64,000 nucleotides of DNA from Xenorhabdus lircayensis (GTDB lineage: Bacteria > Pseudomonadota > Gammaproteobacteria > Enterobacterales > Enterobacteriaceae): assembly GCF_016306625.1 (NCBI RefSeq), contig NZ_JACOII010000049.1:1-64000 (forward strand). Reading direction: 5' to 3'. Positions within the stretch are counted from its first letter, which is position 1; each line of letters opens with the position of its first letter. The translations under genes were made by a program, and so were the position numbers. Below are positions 34,922 through 45,072 of the stretch, in pieces. The notes beneath the pieces were generated by a model. That model saw only the letters and a list, made by a program, of their open reading frames with translations. It was not told where the DNA came from and did no database searches.

Positions 34922-37661
34922 TACCCTCAGGTGCATCTTCAATTTTGGGTGGATCTTCCAACGGTAGAACAAAGTGAAAACTAGCTCCACCTTTTTTATT
35001 GTTAGCCGCCCATATCTTTCCACCATGAATTTCAATGATTGATCGGCAGATAGCTAAACCCAGCCCGACGCCGGGTATGGCGGATTCTTTGCTGGCCCGT
35101 GAGAATTTATCAAAAATGAGTTGTTCTTGTCCTTGTGGAATTCCTGACCCTGCATCCCAGATTTCGATATGCGCCTGTTTTTGATCAAGTTTTCGCTCAA
35201 TGGTAGCCTGTATGCCCAAGGGGGTCTGTTCATTAGTATATTTAATCGCATTTTCCAGCAGATTGATAAAAACACGCTCCAGCAAGGCGGCATCACAATG
35301 CAGGAATAAATCGGTGGGTAGAGATAGCTCTACGGTGTAACGGTTGAGGGCATATTCTAATGAGCGCAAAGCGCTACCGACAATTTCTTCCAGCGGATAC
35401 CATTCAAGATTGAGTTGAATACCACCTGATTGGATACGCGCCATATCCAGCAGGTTATTGACCAGCCGGGAAGTGCTGAGAATTTGTTGGCGAATTTGGT
35501 TGACTTGTTGGGTATGGGGCGAGTTTTCAGCGGATAAATCTAACATCAGTATTTCTGTCTGCCCAAATAGCACGGTTAACGGAGTACGTAAATCGTGGGA
35601 TAGAGCCGCCAGCAGTGAGTTCCGCAGTTGTTCCCGCTCGGTTTCCAGTTTGGCGTATTCCGCGCTGCGGGCAAGATGTAAGCGCTCCAGTGCGTTGGCG
35701 ATAAGTCCTGTGAAGGTTTGTAATAATCGCTGTTGTTCCGGCACCAATAATTGGCGCAGGTTAGGGGATTCGATGGCAAGAACGGCAAATACCTGTGAAG
35801 GTGTGGCAATAGGCAATAATTGGTAAGGCACGCCCGGTAATGTATCAGTACCGGCTCCTGCTGGTTGTTTTTTATCGAAACACCATTTGGCGATGGCTTC
35901 ATCAATTTGCATCTGACCACCGTTATTGGATTTCACCTGATATAAATGATGGTTGCTGTCTGGTAGCAGCAGCCCTGTTTTTGCCTGAAAGCTATTGGAT
36001 AAAAAGTGATAGCTGATACGGGCTACATCTTCTTCATTCAGGGCTCGGCTCAACTCACGGGTAATTTCATATAGGTGCCGTGTTCGCTGCTCACGATAGC
36101 GGGCAACTCTGGCCTGATAGCGTATACCTGCGGTTAGGTTTCCCACGACTGCGCCCACAATCAGCATGACGGTAAAGGTAAGCAGGTATTGCATGTCCTT
36201 GACCGCCAATGACCAGTGCGGTTGGACAAAGAAGATGTCGAAACTAATGACATTGACAAAAGCAGCAAAGACCGAAGGCCAGCGGCCATAAAACAAGGCG
36301 ATAATGACAACACCGAGCAGGTAAAGTGTGACTAGATTGGCTTTATCGAGGTTGAGTAAGAAAGTTCGAGAAAAGAGCGTAATTAAGGCACAGAGCACGA
36401 TAGCCATTGCGAAGCCTTGAATCGGGATTCGCCATTTTTCATTAAATGTTCGGTTATCTTTTTGCTCTTTATCCCAGCGTTTTTTGTCTTCCAGTGCAAC
36501 AATGATCAAATCCAGATCAGGGCCGAGTTTTCCCAGCCGCTCAGAGAAGTCGGGACGCCATTTATAGCTAAGCCATTTATAACTCATCCATTTATAACTA
36601 AAGAGTGTCGAGTATGAGCTGTAATAGCGACCCGTAAGGATTTTGCCCAGATTATGCTCTCTTGCGTAGAGCAGGATCGCTTTTTCTTCATGAGAGTCGG
36701 AAAGTGTTGCGGTCACCGCTCCCAGATCTTGTGCGAGCTTCAGGGCTTTCAAAATAGTACGTCGTTTGCCTTCTGGTAGCCGGTGTAGCTTAGGGGTTTC
36801 AACATAAACGGCATGCCAGATACAATCTAGCTTCGCTGCCAAGCGAGCTGCTTTCCGAACCAGTTTTTCATTGCCCGCGTTATAGCCGATACACAACAGT
36901 AAATTGTCCCGTGTATGCCATACGGGTTCTTTGCCCCGCGTGTCACGAAAAGCACGCATCTGATCATCTACGCGATCTGCCGTACGACGCAATGCCAATT
37001 CACGCAGAGCGATCAGGTTTCCTTTGCGGAAGAAATGTTCAATGGCACGCTCGGCCTGACCTGAAATATAAACTTTGCCATCATTGAGTCGCTGACGTAG
37101 ATCGTCAGGGGGAAGATCAACCAAAACAACATCATCGGCCTGATCAAATATATGATCGGGAATGGTTTCGCGAACGCGAATACCGGTAATACCGCCGACA
37201 ATGTCGTTCAGGCTTTCCAGATGTTGCACGTTGATGGTGGTCAGTACATCTATGCCGGCTTCCAATAATTCATCTACATCCTGCCAGCGTTTGGGATGGC
37301 GACAACCTTGAGGATTACTGAATGCCAACTCATCCATCAGAATAATGGCAGGATGGCGGGCGATAGCGGCATCAATATCAAAGGCCGCAATCCTGCGTTC
37401 ATGATAGCGGAGGTGCTTTGGCGGCAATTGTGGCAACCCCTTCAGTAGGGCTGCGGTTTCTTGCCGCTCATGAGTTTCAACGACGCCGACAATGATATCC
37501 AAACCTTGAGCCAGCAGCCGTTGGGCTTCTTGCAGCATGGCATAGGTTTTGCCGACACCTGCACAAGCACCGAAAAATATCTTGAGCTTACCGCGTGGTT
37601 TTTCGTTTGCCAGTGTCAGTAAGTCATCTGGATCGGGACGTTGTGGTTCATTTTGATCCAT
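34917..37661 (-). CDS. kdpD: Potassium-responsive sensor histidine kinase KdpD
   Basis: 914 residues against 894 in E. coli. Cytoplasmic N-terminal KdpD domain with Walker-type loop GACAGVGKTYAML (about 32-45) and a Usp-like domain (about 250-375). Four transmembrane helices (about 420-515) precede a GAF-like region. Then come the HisKA box LSHDLRTPLTVLFGQ with His689 and a HATPase domain with NAIKYT, DAGSGIP and GVGLGLAICRSI. It phosphorylates or dephosphorylates KdpE in response to potassium limitation. Between the Usp domain and the first helix is an insert SYKWM SYKWL SYKWR produced by a 15-bp tandem repeat (36558-36602). The gene is 3 bases after kdpC and overlaps kdpE by 4. Confidence 0.96.
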   Translation of the reverse strand: MDQNEPQRPDPDDLLTLANEKPRGKLKIFFGACAGVGKTYAMLQEAQRLLAQGLDIIVGVVETHERQETAALLKGLPQLPPKHLRYHERRIAAFDIDAAIARHPAIILMDELAFSNPQGCRHPKRWQDVDELLEAGIDVLTTINVQHLESLNDIVGGITGIRVRETIPDHIFDQADDVVLVDLPPDDLRQRLNDGKVYISGQAERAIEHFFRKGNLIALRELALRRTADRVDDQMRAFRDTRGKEPVWHTRDNLLLCIGYNAGNEKLVRKAARLAAKLDCIWHAVYVETPKLHRLPEGKRRTILKALKLAQDLGAVTATLSDSHEEKAILLYAREHNLGKILTGRYYSSYSTLFSYKWMSYKWLSYKWRPDFSERLGKLGPDLDLIIVALEDKKRWDKEQKDNRTFNEKWRIPIQGFAMAIVLCALITLFSRTFLLNLDKANLVTLYLLGVVIIALFYGRWPSVFAAFVNVISFDIFFVQPHWSLAVKDMQYLLTFTVMLIVGAVVGNLTAGIRYQARVARYREQRTRHLYEITRELSRALNEEDVARISYHFLSNSFQAKTGLLLPDSNHHLYQVKSNNGGQMQIDEAIAKWCFDKKQPAGAGTDTLPGVPYQLLPIATPSQVFAVLAIESPNLRQLLVPEQQRLLQTFTGLIANALERLHLARSAEYAKLETEREQLRNSLLAALSHDLRTPLTVLFGQTEILMLDLSAENSPHTQQVNQIRQQILSTSRLVNNLLDMARIQSGGIQLNLEWYPLEEIVGSALRSLEYALNRYTVELSLPTDLFLHCDAALLERVFINLLENAIKYTNEQTPLGIQATIERKLDQKQAHIEIWDAGSGIPQGQEQLIFDKFSRASKESAIPGVGLGLAICRSIIEIHGGKIWAANNKKGGASFHFVLPLEDPPKIEDAPEGM
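36558..36602. repeat. 15-bp tandem repeat, 3 units, inside kdpD
   Basis: Units CCATTTATAGCTAAG, CCATTTATAACTCAT and CCATTTATAACTAAA in direct succession. They keep the reading frame and encode SYKW-type pentapeptides in the linker before the membrane segments of KdpD. Confidence 0.85.
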
Positions 37662-37664
37662 ATT

Positions 37665-38252
37665 TTATTTGTCCTTGAGGTTTAAGTTATCCAGCGCCAG
37701 ATTAAGTTCCAGTACATTTACCACGGGTTCACCCATATATTCCAGTAGGGGGTATTTAATGTGTTTCTGAATTAATTGATTAATGATCCCAAGTGGCAAG
37801 TGACGGGCTATGGCCACACGTTGTGCCTGAAATTCGGCCGCTTCAGGGGAGATATGGGGATCGAGCCCGCTACCTGATGCCATCACTAAATCAACAGGAA
37901 TCTGACGGTTTTCGGGATGATTAAATAAACGTACTTGGATAATGTTTTGGTTAATTTTGCTGATTAAAGCCGGATTGGTTGCAGAGAGATTGCTGCCTCC
38001 AGATGACAGTGTGTTATAAGGTTTTTCAGCCGTCATGGAAGGGCGCCCATGAAAATAGGTGACTTTGGTAAAATTCTGACCGATTAATTCAGAGCCAACC
38101 CGTCTGCCACTTTGCTCAATTAACGATCCTTGAGCTTGATGGGGAAATAAGACTTCTGATAATCCCGTCACCAGAAGCGGGTAGGCAATACCCGTGATTA
38201 GGCTAAGAAATGCCAGCAGGACAATGGAAGAACGTAACCAGATCATTTTCAT
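37665..38252 (-). CDS. kdpC: Potassium-transporting ATPase subunit KdpC
   Basis: 195 residues. One N-terminal membrane helix (about 8-30, SSIVLLAFLSLITGIAYPLLV) is followed by a periplasmic domain with GSELIGQNF, YFHGRPS and the signature SGSGLDPHISP. KdpC is needed for assembly and activity of the high-affinity KdpFABC pump at the inner membrane. The gene lies 4 bases after kdpB in the kdpFABCDE operon and precedes kdpD by 3 bases. Confidence 0.96.
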   Translation of the reverse strand: MKMIWLRSSIVLLAFLSLITGIAYPLLVTGLSEVLFPHQAQGSLIEQSGRRVGSELIGQNFTKVTYFHGRPSMTAEKPYNTLSSGGSNLSATNPALISKINQNIIQVRLFNHPENRQIPVDLVMASGSGLDPHISPEAAEFQAQRVAIARHLPLGIINQLIQKHIKYPLLEYMGEPVVNVLELNLALDNLNLKDK

Positions 38253-38256
38253 CCCC

Positions 38257-40323
38257 TTATTTGAAAGCCAAAGCAGTCAGTAAAATGTCAATGAGCTTGA
38301 TGCCTGCAAAGGGAACGAGCAGGCCGCCAAGGCCATATATCCATAAATTTCGACGCAAGAGCGACAACGCGTTCATCGGGCGGTAGCTGACGCCTTTCAG
38401 GGCCAGCGGAAGCAGAAAGATGATGATTATCGCATTGAAAATAACCGCAGACAGTACCGCAGATTCCGGAGAATGAAGATGCATGATGTTCAAGGCATTA
38501 AGTTGTGGGTACGTGACTGCAAAGGCGGCGGGAATGATGGCGAAATATTTGGCGATATCATTGGCAATGCTGAATGTGGTCAAAGAGCCACGAGTCATCA
38601 ACATCTGTTTGCCAATATGCACGACTTCAATCAGTTTGGTGGGATTAGAATCCAAATCCACCATATTGCCTGCCTCTTTTGCTGCCTGTGTACCTGAATT
38701 CATAGCAACGGCAACATCTGCTTGTGCCAATGCTGGCGCATCATTTGTACCATCACCCGTCATCGCGACCAGGCGACTTTCAGACTGGTATTGGCGGATC
38801 AGGGCCAGTTTCGCTTCGGGTGTGGCTTCCGCCAGAAAATCATCAACTCCTGCTTCGGCTGCAATGGCGGCGGCAGTCAGGTGATTGTCTCCTGTGATCA
38901 TCACGGTCTTGATCCCCATTTTGCGCATTTCACTGAAACGCTCTTTGATTCCACCTTTTACAATATCTTTCAAGGCGACAACGCCCAAGACTCGCTGGTT
39001 CTCAGCAACAACCAATGGTGTTCCTCCTTTGTGTGCGACTTGCTGTACTAACAGGTCAATGGCATCGGGAAAATGGCTGTGGTTGGCCTCAATGTAACGA
39101 CGGATGGCATCGACAGCGCCTTTGCGGATCATACGATTGCCAATATTGACGCCGCTCATGCGTGTCATCGCGGAGAAGGGAACAAAGGTCGCGTTTAATG
39201 CTCGAAGATCGCGTTCGCGCATATTAAAACGTTGCTTTGCCAGGATCACGATGCTGCGTCCTTCCGGTGTTTCATCAGCAAGAGAAGAAAGTTGGGCCGC
39301 ATCGGCTAATTCCCGTTCCGTTACGCCGGGCGCGGGTAAAAACTGAGAGGCTTGACGATTGCCCAGCGTGATCGTGCCCGTTTTATCCAGTAGCAGGACG
39401 TCTACATCGCCAGCGGCTTCAATAGCGCGTCCGCTTGTGGCAATGACGTTGGCTCCTAACATGCGGCTCATGCCTGCAACACCAATGGCTGAAAGTAACC
39501 CACCAATGGTGGTGGGAATAAGGCAAACCAGCAGGGCAACCAGTACGGTGAGTGTAATGGGGGTGCCGGATTGATTGGTTTGAACACTGAACAAGGAAAA
39601 AGGCAGCAGGCTTACACAGACCAGCAGAAAAATAATGGTCAGCGCAGTGAGCAAAATGGTGAGGGCAATTTCGTTGGGGGTTTTGCGTCGTTTAGCCCCT
39701 TCAACCATTGAAATCATTCTATCCAGAAAGGTTTCTCCCGGATTGACAGTACACTCGACGATCAGCCAATCCGATAAAACCCGCGTGCCACCAGTAACAG
39801 AGGAAAAATCGCCCCCAGATTCACGGATAACGGGTGCGGACTCTCCCGTAATGGCACTTTCATCAACGGAGGCTCCCCCCTTCAGAACTTCACCATCACA
39901 GGGAATGATTTCTCCCGCCTCTACCAGCACAATATCGCCTTTGCGCAAAGTGTCAGAGGTCACTTTTTCCTTTGTGGCTTCACGGCTGGATGAAGCCAGT
40001 TTAGTAGCCCAGCTAGTTATTTTCACGCCTTTCAGACTGGATGCTTGAGCTTTGCTACGCCCTTCGGCTAATGCTTCTGCAAAGTTGGCAAACAGCACGG
40101 TAAACCATAACCAGAGTGCAATTGCGCCAGTAAATAATGCGTTACCAGTTAATTGTCCCACCAATATGCCGATCCATAAGGCGGTCGTCAGGCAGCTTCC
40201 CAGATAGACAACAAACATGACGGGATTACGCCATTGGCGAGCTGGGTGGCATTTTTTTAACGAATCGATAAGTGCATGGCGAATTAAAGTGGGTTCAAAT
40301 AATACTTGTTGTTTGTTTTTCAT
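38257..40323 (-). CDS. kdpB: Potassium-transporting P-type ATPase subunit KdpB
   Basis: 688 residues, the catalytic P-type ATPase subunit. Features: actuator-domain motif [10 protein letters not shown], the phosphorylation motif [13 protein letters not shown] with Asp313, the nucleotide-binding region around KGAVDAIRR, and the hinge motif [17 protein letters not shown]. About seven transmembrane helices. ATP hydrolysis drives potassium carried in through KdpA. Length and motifs are normal. Separated from kdpA by 15 bases. Confidence 0.97.
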   Translation of the reverse strand: MKNKQQVLFEPTLIRHALIDSLKKCHPARQWRNPVMFVVYLGSCLTTALWIGILVGQLTGNALFTGAIALWLWFTVLFANFAEALAEGRSKAQASSLKGVKITSWATKLASSSREATKEKVTSDTLRKGDIVLVEAGEIIPCDGEVLKGGASVDESAITGESAPVIRESGGDFSSVTGGTRVLSDWLIVECTVNPGETFLDRMISMVEGAKRRKTPNEIALTILLTALTIIFLLVCVSLLPFSLFSVQTNQSGTPITLTVLVALLVCLIPTTIGGLLSAIGVAGMSRMLGANVIATSGRAIEAAGDVDVLLLDKTGTITLGNRQASQFLPAPGVTERELADAAQLSSLADETPEGRSIVILAKQRFNMRERDLRALNATFVPFSAMTRMSGVNIGNRMIRKGAVDAIRRYIEANHSHFPDAIDLLVQQVAHKGGTPLVVAENQRVLGVVALKDIVKGGIKERFSEMRKMGIKTVMITGDNHLTAAAIAAEAGVDDFLAEATPEAKLALIRQYQSESRLVAMTGDGTNDAPALAQADVAVAMNSGTQAAKEAGNMVDLDSNPTKLIEVVHIGKQMLMTRGSLTTFSIANDIAKYFAIIPAAFAVTYPQLNALNIMHLHSPESAVLSAVIFNAIIIIFLLPLALKGVSYRPMNALSLLRRNLWIYGLGGLLVPFAGIKLIDILLTALAFK

Positions 40324-40338
40324 GAGTTATCTCACCGC

Positions 40339-42036
40339 TCACTGCCAGAGTTGTAAATGTTCTGCTATGGGGCCAAGAGCCAGAGCAGGAATAAATGTGA
40401 GTGCACCGATCAGTAAAATAACCAGAATTAATAATCCGACGAAGAGGAAGCCTTGGGTCGGTAGGGTGCCACTGCTGATAGGTTGGCGTTTTTTGCTAAT
40501 CATGGAGCCTGCGATAGCCAGAACAGGCAGAATGATGCCAAAACGTCCGAGAAACATAACCGTTCCCAATAACAGATTATAAAAGACGTTGTTGGCATTC
40601 AGGCCGGCAAAGGCACTGCCGTTGTTGTTGGCTGCGGATGAGAGAGCATAGAGTACCTCAGTAAAGCCATGAGCACCGGGGTTGGTAATAGCGCTCCGTC
40701 CGGCATCGGTTGAAATAGCCAGATCGGTTCCCAATAAGACCAACGAAGGGGTGACTAAAATTGCCAGTGCGACCATTTTCATATCATAGACATCGATTTT
40801 TTTGCCGAGGTATTCTGGTGCGCGGCCAATCATCAAGCCTGCAATAAATACGGCAAGCAGAGCGAATATCAATATGCCATAGAGGCCAGAGCCTACACCA
40901 CCGAATATCACTTCACCGATTTGCATCAACCAGAGTGGCACCATGCCACCCAGTGCAGTGAAGGAGTCGTGCATTGAATTTACGGCACCACAGGAGGCCG
41001 CTGTGGTGACTACGCTATAAAGGGAGGAAGCAAGGATGCCAAAACGGGATTCTTTTCCTTCCATATTAAAATGGCTACTAATGTTGGTTTGTATGAAGTG
41101 GGGATTACCCGCGATTTCGGCGTACATCACAACACTCGTGGCGACAATAAAGACAATACTCATCGCCCAAAGTAAGGCATATCCCTGTCGATTATCTCCA
41201 ACGACCAAACCGAATGCGAAACACAGCGCGCAGGGGATTAAGAAAATGGCCAGGACTTGTACAAAATTACTGAGTGAGGTTGGATTCTCAAATGGATGGG
41301 CAGAGTTTGCCCCAAAAAATCCACCACCATTTGTTCCCAAGAGTTTTATTGCTTCTTGAGAAGCAACAGGCCCCATGGGAAGCCATTGTTGTTGATCCTC
41401 AAGGGTGTGGACGAGGACATAGGGGGAAAAGTTTTGGATGACGCCTTGACTGACGAAGAACAAGGCAACGATGATCGCGAGTGGAAGCAAGAGATATAAA
41501 GTAATACGCGTAATATCGATCCACGCATTTCCCAATGTTTTAGTGCCTTGACGGGAAAATGCCCGCATTAAGGCAAAAGCCACTGAAATTCCTGTTGCCG
41601 CAGACAGAAAGTTTTGAACAGTTAACCCCGCCATTTGGCTCAGATAACTGAGGGTATTTTCTCCGCTGTAAGCTTGCCAATTGGTATTAGTGATAAAACT
41701 GATTGCGGTATTAAGTGCCAGATCCCATCTCATGCCAGCAAAATGCTGTGGATTCAGTGGCAAGTGTCCCTGACTTACCAGCAGGATAAACAGCAACAAT
41801 AATCCTGCGATATTGAAGGTGAGGATGGCGAGGGCATATTGCCACCAGTTCATTTCTTTGATGTCGTTGCCGGGCTTTTGCAGACCACAGCAACGCCACA
41901 GGCTCGTTTCTGCTTTCGTTAGCCAGCGAGGTAATTCTCCTTCGACTAAACTGGCAATCAGATTACCGAGCGGCTTGCTCAATAAAAACAGAATGAGCAG
42001 GAAACTGGCAATCAGTAGAAAAGCGGAGGCTGCCAT
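40339..42036 (-). CDS. kdpA: Potassium-transporting ATPase subunit KdpA
   Basis: 565 residues with about ten membrane helices. KdpA is the potassium-selective channel-like subunit, related to the SKT transporters, with four degenerate selectivity-filter loops. Visible examples are [32 protein letters not shown] and [10 protein letters not shown]. The ATG at 42036 is directly preceded by the kdpF stop, with the ribosome-binding site (GGAGGA) inside the kdpF end. Confidence 0.97.
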   Translation of the reverse strand: MAASAFLLIASFLLILFLLSKPLGNLIASLVEGELPRWLTKAETSLWRCCGLQKPGNDIKEMNWWQYALAILTFNIAGLLLLFILLVSQGHLPLNPQHFAGMRWDLALNTAISFITNTNWQAYSGENTLSYLSQMAGLTVQNFLSAATGISVAFALMRAFSRQGTKTLGNAWIDITRITLYLLLPLAIIVALFFVSQGVIQNFSPYVLVHTLEDQQQWLPMGPVASQEAIKLLGTNGGGFFGANSAHPFENPTSLSNFVQVLAIFLIPCALCFAFGLVVGDNRQGYALLWAMSIVFIVATSVVMYAEIAGNPHFIQTNISSHFNMEGKESRFGILASSLYSVVTTAASCGAVNSMHDSFTALGGMVPLWLMQIGEVIFGGVGSGLYGILIFALLAVFIAGLMIGRAPEYLGKKIDVYDMKMVALAILVTPSLVLLGTDLAISTDAGRSAITNPGAHGFTEVLYALSSAANNNGSAFAGLNANNVFYNLLLGTVMFLGRFGIILPVLAIAGSMISKKRQPISSGTLPTQGFLFVGLLILVILLIGALTFIPALALGPIAEHLQLWQ

Positions 42037-42126
42037 TTAGAAATCCTCCGCATTTAATAACGCATAAATCAGATAGCTCAGTAATAGCATCACCAGAAAA
42101 ATGCCAATGATGGGGAATATAGTCAC
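42037..42126 (-). CDS. kdpF: Small membrane subunit KdpF
   Basis: 29 residues, a single hydrophobic helix (MTIFPIIGIFLVMLLLSYL followed by IYALLNAEDF) very similar to E. coli KdpF, which ends LVYALINAEAF. It stabilises the KdpABC complex. It starts with GTG at 42126, eight bases after an AGGAG, and its stop codon immediately precedes the kdpA ATG. First gene of the operon. Confidence 0.93.
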   Translation of the reverse strand: MTIFPIIGIFLVMLLLSYLIYALLNAEDF

Positions 42127-42216
42127 GGTGTTTCTCCTTGCTTATTTCTTTAAGAACTAGTCAGTTACAGCATAGGAATGACCATACAAAGAAGTTGTTA
42201 AAAGAGACCCTGAAAG

Positions 42217-42233
42217 CGTAAAAAAAGTATAAA
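42217..42233 (-). promoter_or_regulatory. Putative KdpE operator upstream of kdpF
   Basis: On the minus strand this reads TTTATACTTTTTTTACG, nearly identical to the E. coli kdpFABC operator as I remember it (TTTATACTTTTTTTACA). It lies about 90 bases upstream of the kdpF start, a suitable place for activation. The rest of 42127-42476 shows no gene; it also holds the ybfA promoter. Confidence 0.75.
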
Positions 42234-42476
42234 TGACAAGCGGAATTAATTGATAAGACGTTATTAAGGCAAGTGTAGCAAACTCTGGCGGGTTAATTTT
42301 TTGTTTTCAAATTGTTGGTTTTGTTTCTGTTTAGGTATTGTTTTTGTAATTAAATTACGTAATAAGAAAAAAAGGTGATTTATACCACTAAAAAGTGGTC
42401 GGATGAGTAGTAAGTTTTCATTTTATCAGGTAAAATTTTGTACATATTACAGGTTAAACCCATGAGGAGGGTACCA

Positions 42477-42686
42477 ATGTCTATATATCGTGAATACTCT
42501 TGGCATCAGGTTCTCTTGCGGCGAATTGGCGCTATAGTACTGGGCGTCATTGCGCTTCCTGTCATGCTGTTTCGCCGTGATCGTGCCCGTTTTTACAGTT
42601 ATCTGCATAAAGTATGGGTAAAAACCAGCGATAAGCCAGTATGGTTGGAAAGTTCAGAAATAGCCGCAGGTACTAGAAATCGCTAA
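42477..42686 (+). CDS. ybfA: YbfA family small protein (DUF2517)
   Basis: 69 residues from the ATG at 42477, strongly supported by GAGGAGG at 42464-42470. The sequence [11 protein letters not shown], then the hydrophobic [21 protein letters not shown], then [12 protein letters not shown] and KTSDKPVW, matches E. coli YbfA closely. One probable membrane helix (about 17-34). Function unknown. Its place beside kdpF, divergently oriented, is the same as in E. coli, which suggests a link with the Kdp control region, though this is only positional. Confidence 0.9.
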   Translation: MSIYREYSWHQVLLRRIGAIVLGVIALPVMLFRRDRARFYSYLHKVWVKTSDKPVWLESSEIAAGTRNR

Positions 42687-42761
42687 GATCTTATTATGAC
42701 GGAGCCTAATGGCACTTTTCCGTCTCTCAGGTTCCCATTCTTAGTGTTTTTTGTCTGATGG

Positions 42762-42803
42762 TATTTTGAATATAACATTTTGAATATGGTATTTTGACAC
42801 CTT
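42762..42803. repeat. 14-bp tandem repeat, 3 units, intergenic
   Basis: Units of 14 bp begin at 42762, 42776 and 42790, each containing ATTTTGA; the first two also share ATAT. The third runs into the terminator stem. Confidence 0.6.
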
Positions 42804-42835
42804 GCTAGTTTATTCTGGCGAGGTGTTTTGTTTTA
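42797..42835 (+). terminator. Intrinsic terminator downstream of ybfA
   Basis: ACACCTTGC (42797-42805) pairs with GCGAGGTGT (42818-42826) with one G-T pair, followed by TTTGTTTT. It is about 110 bases after the ybfA stop. Confidence 0.65.
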
Positions 42836-42982
42836 TATGCTATTAAGATGAAGACGTACATCTATACCAAAGATATTTCGGCTTGGAAGATGAAAGGTAT
42901 CGGCAATTTGGCGAATGCATTGACTTAATTCATGGCAGGTATGTATTTTATGGTGAAAAAGTTAAGTGACAGGGGGAATGTG

Positions 42983-43726
42983 ATGAACAATGTTGAATTG
43001 GAACATGTGCTCAATACGGAACTGAATATCCGTGAATTTCAAGACTATGCCCCCAATGGATTGCAAGTGGAAGGCCGTCCCCATGTTCAGCGGGTGGTTA
43101 CAGGCGTGACAGCCAGTCAGGCATTGTTGGACGAAGCGGTTCGCCTAGAAGCGGATGCTGTTATCGTTCATCATGGATACTTTTGGAAGAATGAATCTCC
43201 CGTTATCCGTGGAATGAAGCGTCGCCGTTTGCAAACGCTGCTCTGTAATGATATCAACCTGTATGGTTATCATCTCCCGCTGGATGCTCATCCTACATTG
43301 GGCAACAATGTCCAATTGGCGCGCCAGATGGGCGTGAAGATCATAGGCAATATCGATTCTCTACTTCCTCATGGTGTTTTTGATCAGCCTATCACACCGG
43401 CAGAATTGACTGAGCGACTTGAAAAAAGATTGGGGCGCGGGATACTGCATTGCGGAGATAATGCGCCAGAAGAAATTCGTACACTGGCATGGTGTACCGG
43501 CGGCGGTCAGAGCTTTATTGAGCAGGCGGCTGAGTTTGGTGTTGATGCTTTTGTGACGGGAGAAGTATCAGAAAAGACGATCCATGTTGCCCGTGAGATG
43601 GGGCTGCATTTCTTTGCCGCTGGACATCATGCAACAGAGCGCTATGGTATCAAAGTGCTCGGTGAATGGCTGGCGAATCATCATGGGTTGGATGTGACTT
43701 TTATCGATATTTCTAACCCAGCTTGA
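42983..43726 (+). CDS. ybgI: NIF3-like dinuclear metal-centre protein YbgI
   Basis: 247 residues from the ATG at 42983, the same length as E. coli YbgI; AGGGGGA at 42971-42977 is the ribosome-binding site. The longer frame from 42932 adds 17 unrelated residues. Metal ligands typical of the NIF3 family are present: VIVHHGYFW (His63, His64), LPLDAHPTLGNN and GHHATERYG. The protein forms a toroidal hexamer with two metals per subunit in E. coli; it has been proposed to act as a GTP cyclohydrolase I type 2 or in repair, but the role is not settled. Confidence 0.93.
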   Translation: MNNVELEHVLNTELNIREFQDYAPNGLQVEGRPHVQRVVTGVTASQALLDEAVRLEADAVIVHHGYFWKNESPVIRGMKRRRLQTLLCNDINLYGYHLPLDAHPTLGNNVQLARQMGVKIIGNIDSLLPHGVFDQPITPAELTERLEKRLGRGILHCGDNAPEEIRTLAWCTGGGQSFIEQAAEFGVDAFVTGEVSEKTIHVAREMGLHFFAAGHHATERYGIKVLGEWLANHHGLDVTFIDISNPA

Positions 43727-43746
43727 TGTTTTCGCTCGTTTGTCTG

Positions 43747-43783
43747 GCCCCCAAATTCTATTCCATTTAGGAATATTGGGGGC
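43747..43783. terminator. Terminator between convergent ybgI and MFS gene
   Basis: GCCCCCAA (43747-43754) pairs with TTGGGGGC (43776-43783), with ATTCC/GGAAT pairing further in. The T run after it is short on both strands. Confidence 0.65.
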
Positions 43784-43796
43784 GTTTAAAACTGAT

Positions 43797-44951
43797 TTAT
43801 TTTTTTAAGGAAGGTGTTGTTGAGGAAAGTACTGTTGAGGAAAATATTAAAAGAACCACTGCGATCCCACAACAGATCAGCACGCTGCCCAATGCCTGGC
43901 TCCAGCCGGCTAATGCCAAACCAAGACCTAGCAGCAAATAGTAAAAGAGCCCCAGTAAAGCGCCAGCCGTACCCAACCGATCCCTATAGTGACTTAATGC
44001 AGATGCTAGAATATTAGGGATAGCAAGTCCGTAAGCGATAACCACTCCCAGCATAGGAAAAATAAATAGCCAGCTATTTTCGAGCAGATATACACCAATC
44101 CCACTCAATAAAATAATCAATGCGGCAAGGTTAATTAATTTGACGGATATCCACTGATTCTTTAATAGGTATTTGTTTAATAACGAGCCTAATCCGACGC
44201 CCAAAGTTAATAACAGGCCAGTATAACCAAACACTTCCTGTGATAATCCAAATTGCTCGAAACGAAATGGGGCCAATTGGTAATAGCTGAACAGACAAAT
44301 ATTGAAAAATGCGATCAGAAACGCATTTCGCCAAATCGAAATATCTTTGAACATCATGATTGCAGTGTCGAATAGCGCCACTTTTGTCACGTTAATAGGA
44401 CGAGTTTCTGGCAATCGAGCAATAGACCAACAGGTCAGGAGGCCTGCCAGAATGGCTAGTCCAGTAAAGACCGCTTTATAGCCAGCAAAATAGTTTAATG
44501 TTGAGCCGCTGATCATGCCAATAGCAGGGCTGGCGGCTAAGGCAATGCCCATGATGGAAAAAACACGAGCCAATTCTTCACCACGATAAGCATCACGCAT
44601 GATGGTCTGTGTGCCGACAGAGCCGACTGCTGCACCGAAAGCCGATAACATTCGGGCAACGAGTAATAACCAGAATTGTTGGGTTAACAATGTCAGCAGA
44701 GAAGCGAGTCCATAGAGTGAAAGACCGGCAATGATGGTCGGGCGTCTGCCAATCACATCACACATGCGTCCCCAGACGACGACACCGAAGGCAAAAGCAA
44801 AAAAATAGAGTGATAGTGTCTGAGCCGCCTGTTCTGAGCTGACAGAAAATCCACTGGCAATATTGGTTAATGCAGGACTATAGATGGTTTCTACGATCTG
44901 CGGAAACATCATCAATACGATGGTGAGCCAAAGAGAGGGTTTGGTTTGCAT
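43797..44951 (-). CDS. MFS multidrug efflux transporter, Bcr/CflA type
   Basis: 384 residues from the ATG at 44951 (MQTKPSLWLTIVLMMFPQIV); an upstream ATG at 44999 would add 16 residues and cannot be ruled out. About twelve membrane helices. The MFS loop motif GRMCDVIGRRPTIIAG follows helix 2, and ARMLSAFGAAVGSVGTQTIMRD resembles the motif C region of drug/proton antiporters. The pattern fits the Bcr/CflA subfamily; the substrate is unknown. It is divergent from an AraC-family gene that probably regulates it. The C-terminus SSTVLSSTTP comes from a 15-bp duplication (43814-43843). Confidence 0.88.
   Translation of the reverse strand: MQTKPSLWLTIVLMMFPQIVETIYSPALTNIASGFSVSSEQAAQTLSLYFFAFAFGVVVWGRMCDVIGRRPTIIAGLSLYGLASLLTLLTQQFWLLLVARMLSAFGAAVGSVGTQTIMRDAYRGEELARVFSIMGIALAASPAIGMISGSTLNYFAGYKAVFTGLAILAGLLTCWSIARLPETRPINVTKVALFDTAIMMFKDISIWRNAFLIAFFNICLFSYYQLAPFRFEQFGLSQEVFGYTGLLLTLGVGLGSLLNKYLLKNQWISVKLINLAALIILLSGIGVYLLENSWLFIFPMLGVVIAYGLAIPNILASALSHYRDRLGTAGALLGLFYYLLLGLGLALAGWSQALGSVLICCGIAVVLLIFSSTVLSSTTPSLKK
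43814..43843. repeat. 15-bp tandem duplication at the 3' end of the MFS gene
   Basis: GTGTTGTTGAGGAAA and GTACTGTTGAGGAAA stand head to tail and keep the frame; they differ at two positions. Confidence 0.75.
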
Positions 44952-45072
44952 GATTTTGTCTTCTGATGATAAGTGAGTAATGGCTTGAAAGATTAGCATT
45001 CCGATTTATGTCTTTTTATGATAATAAAGACAATATATTTATATAACCGGACATTGGATGGCGGGAGTTAGC

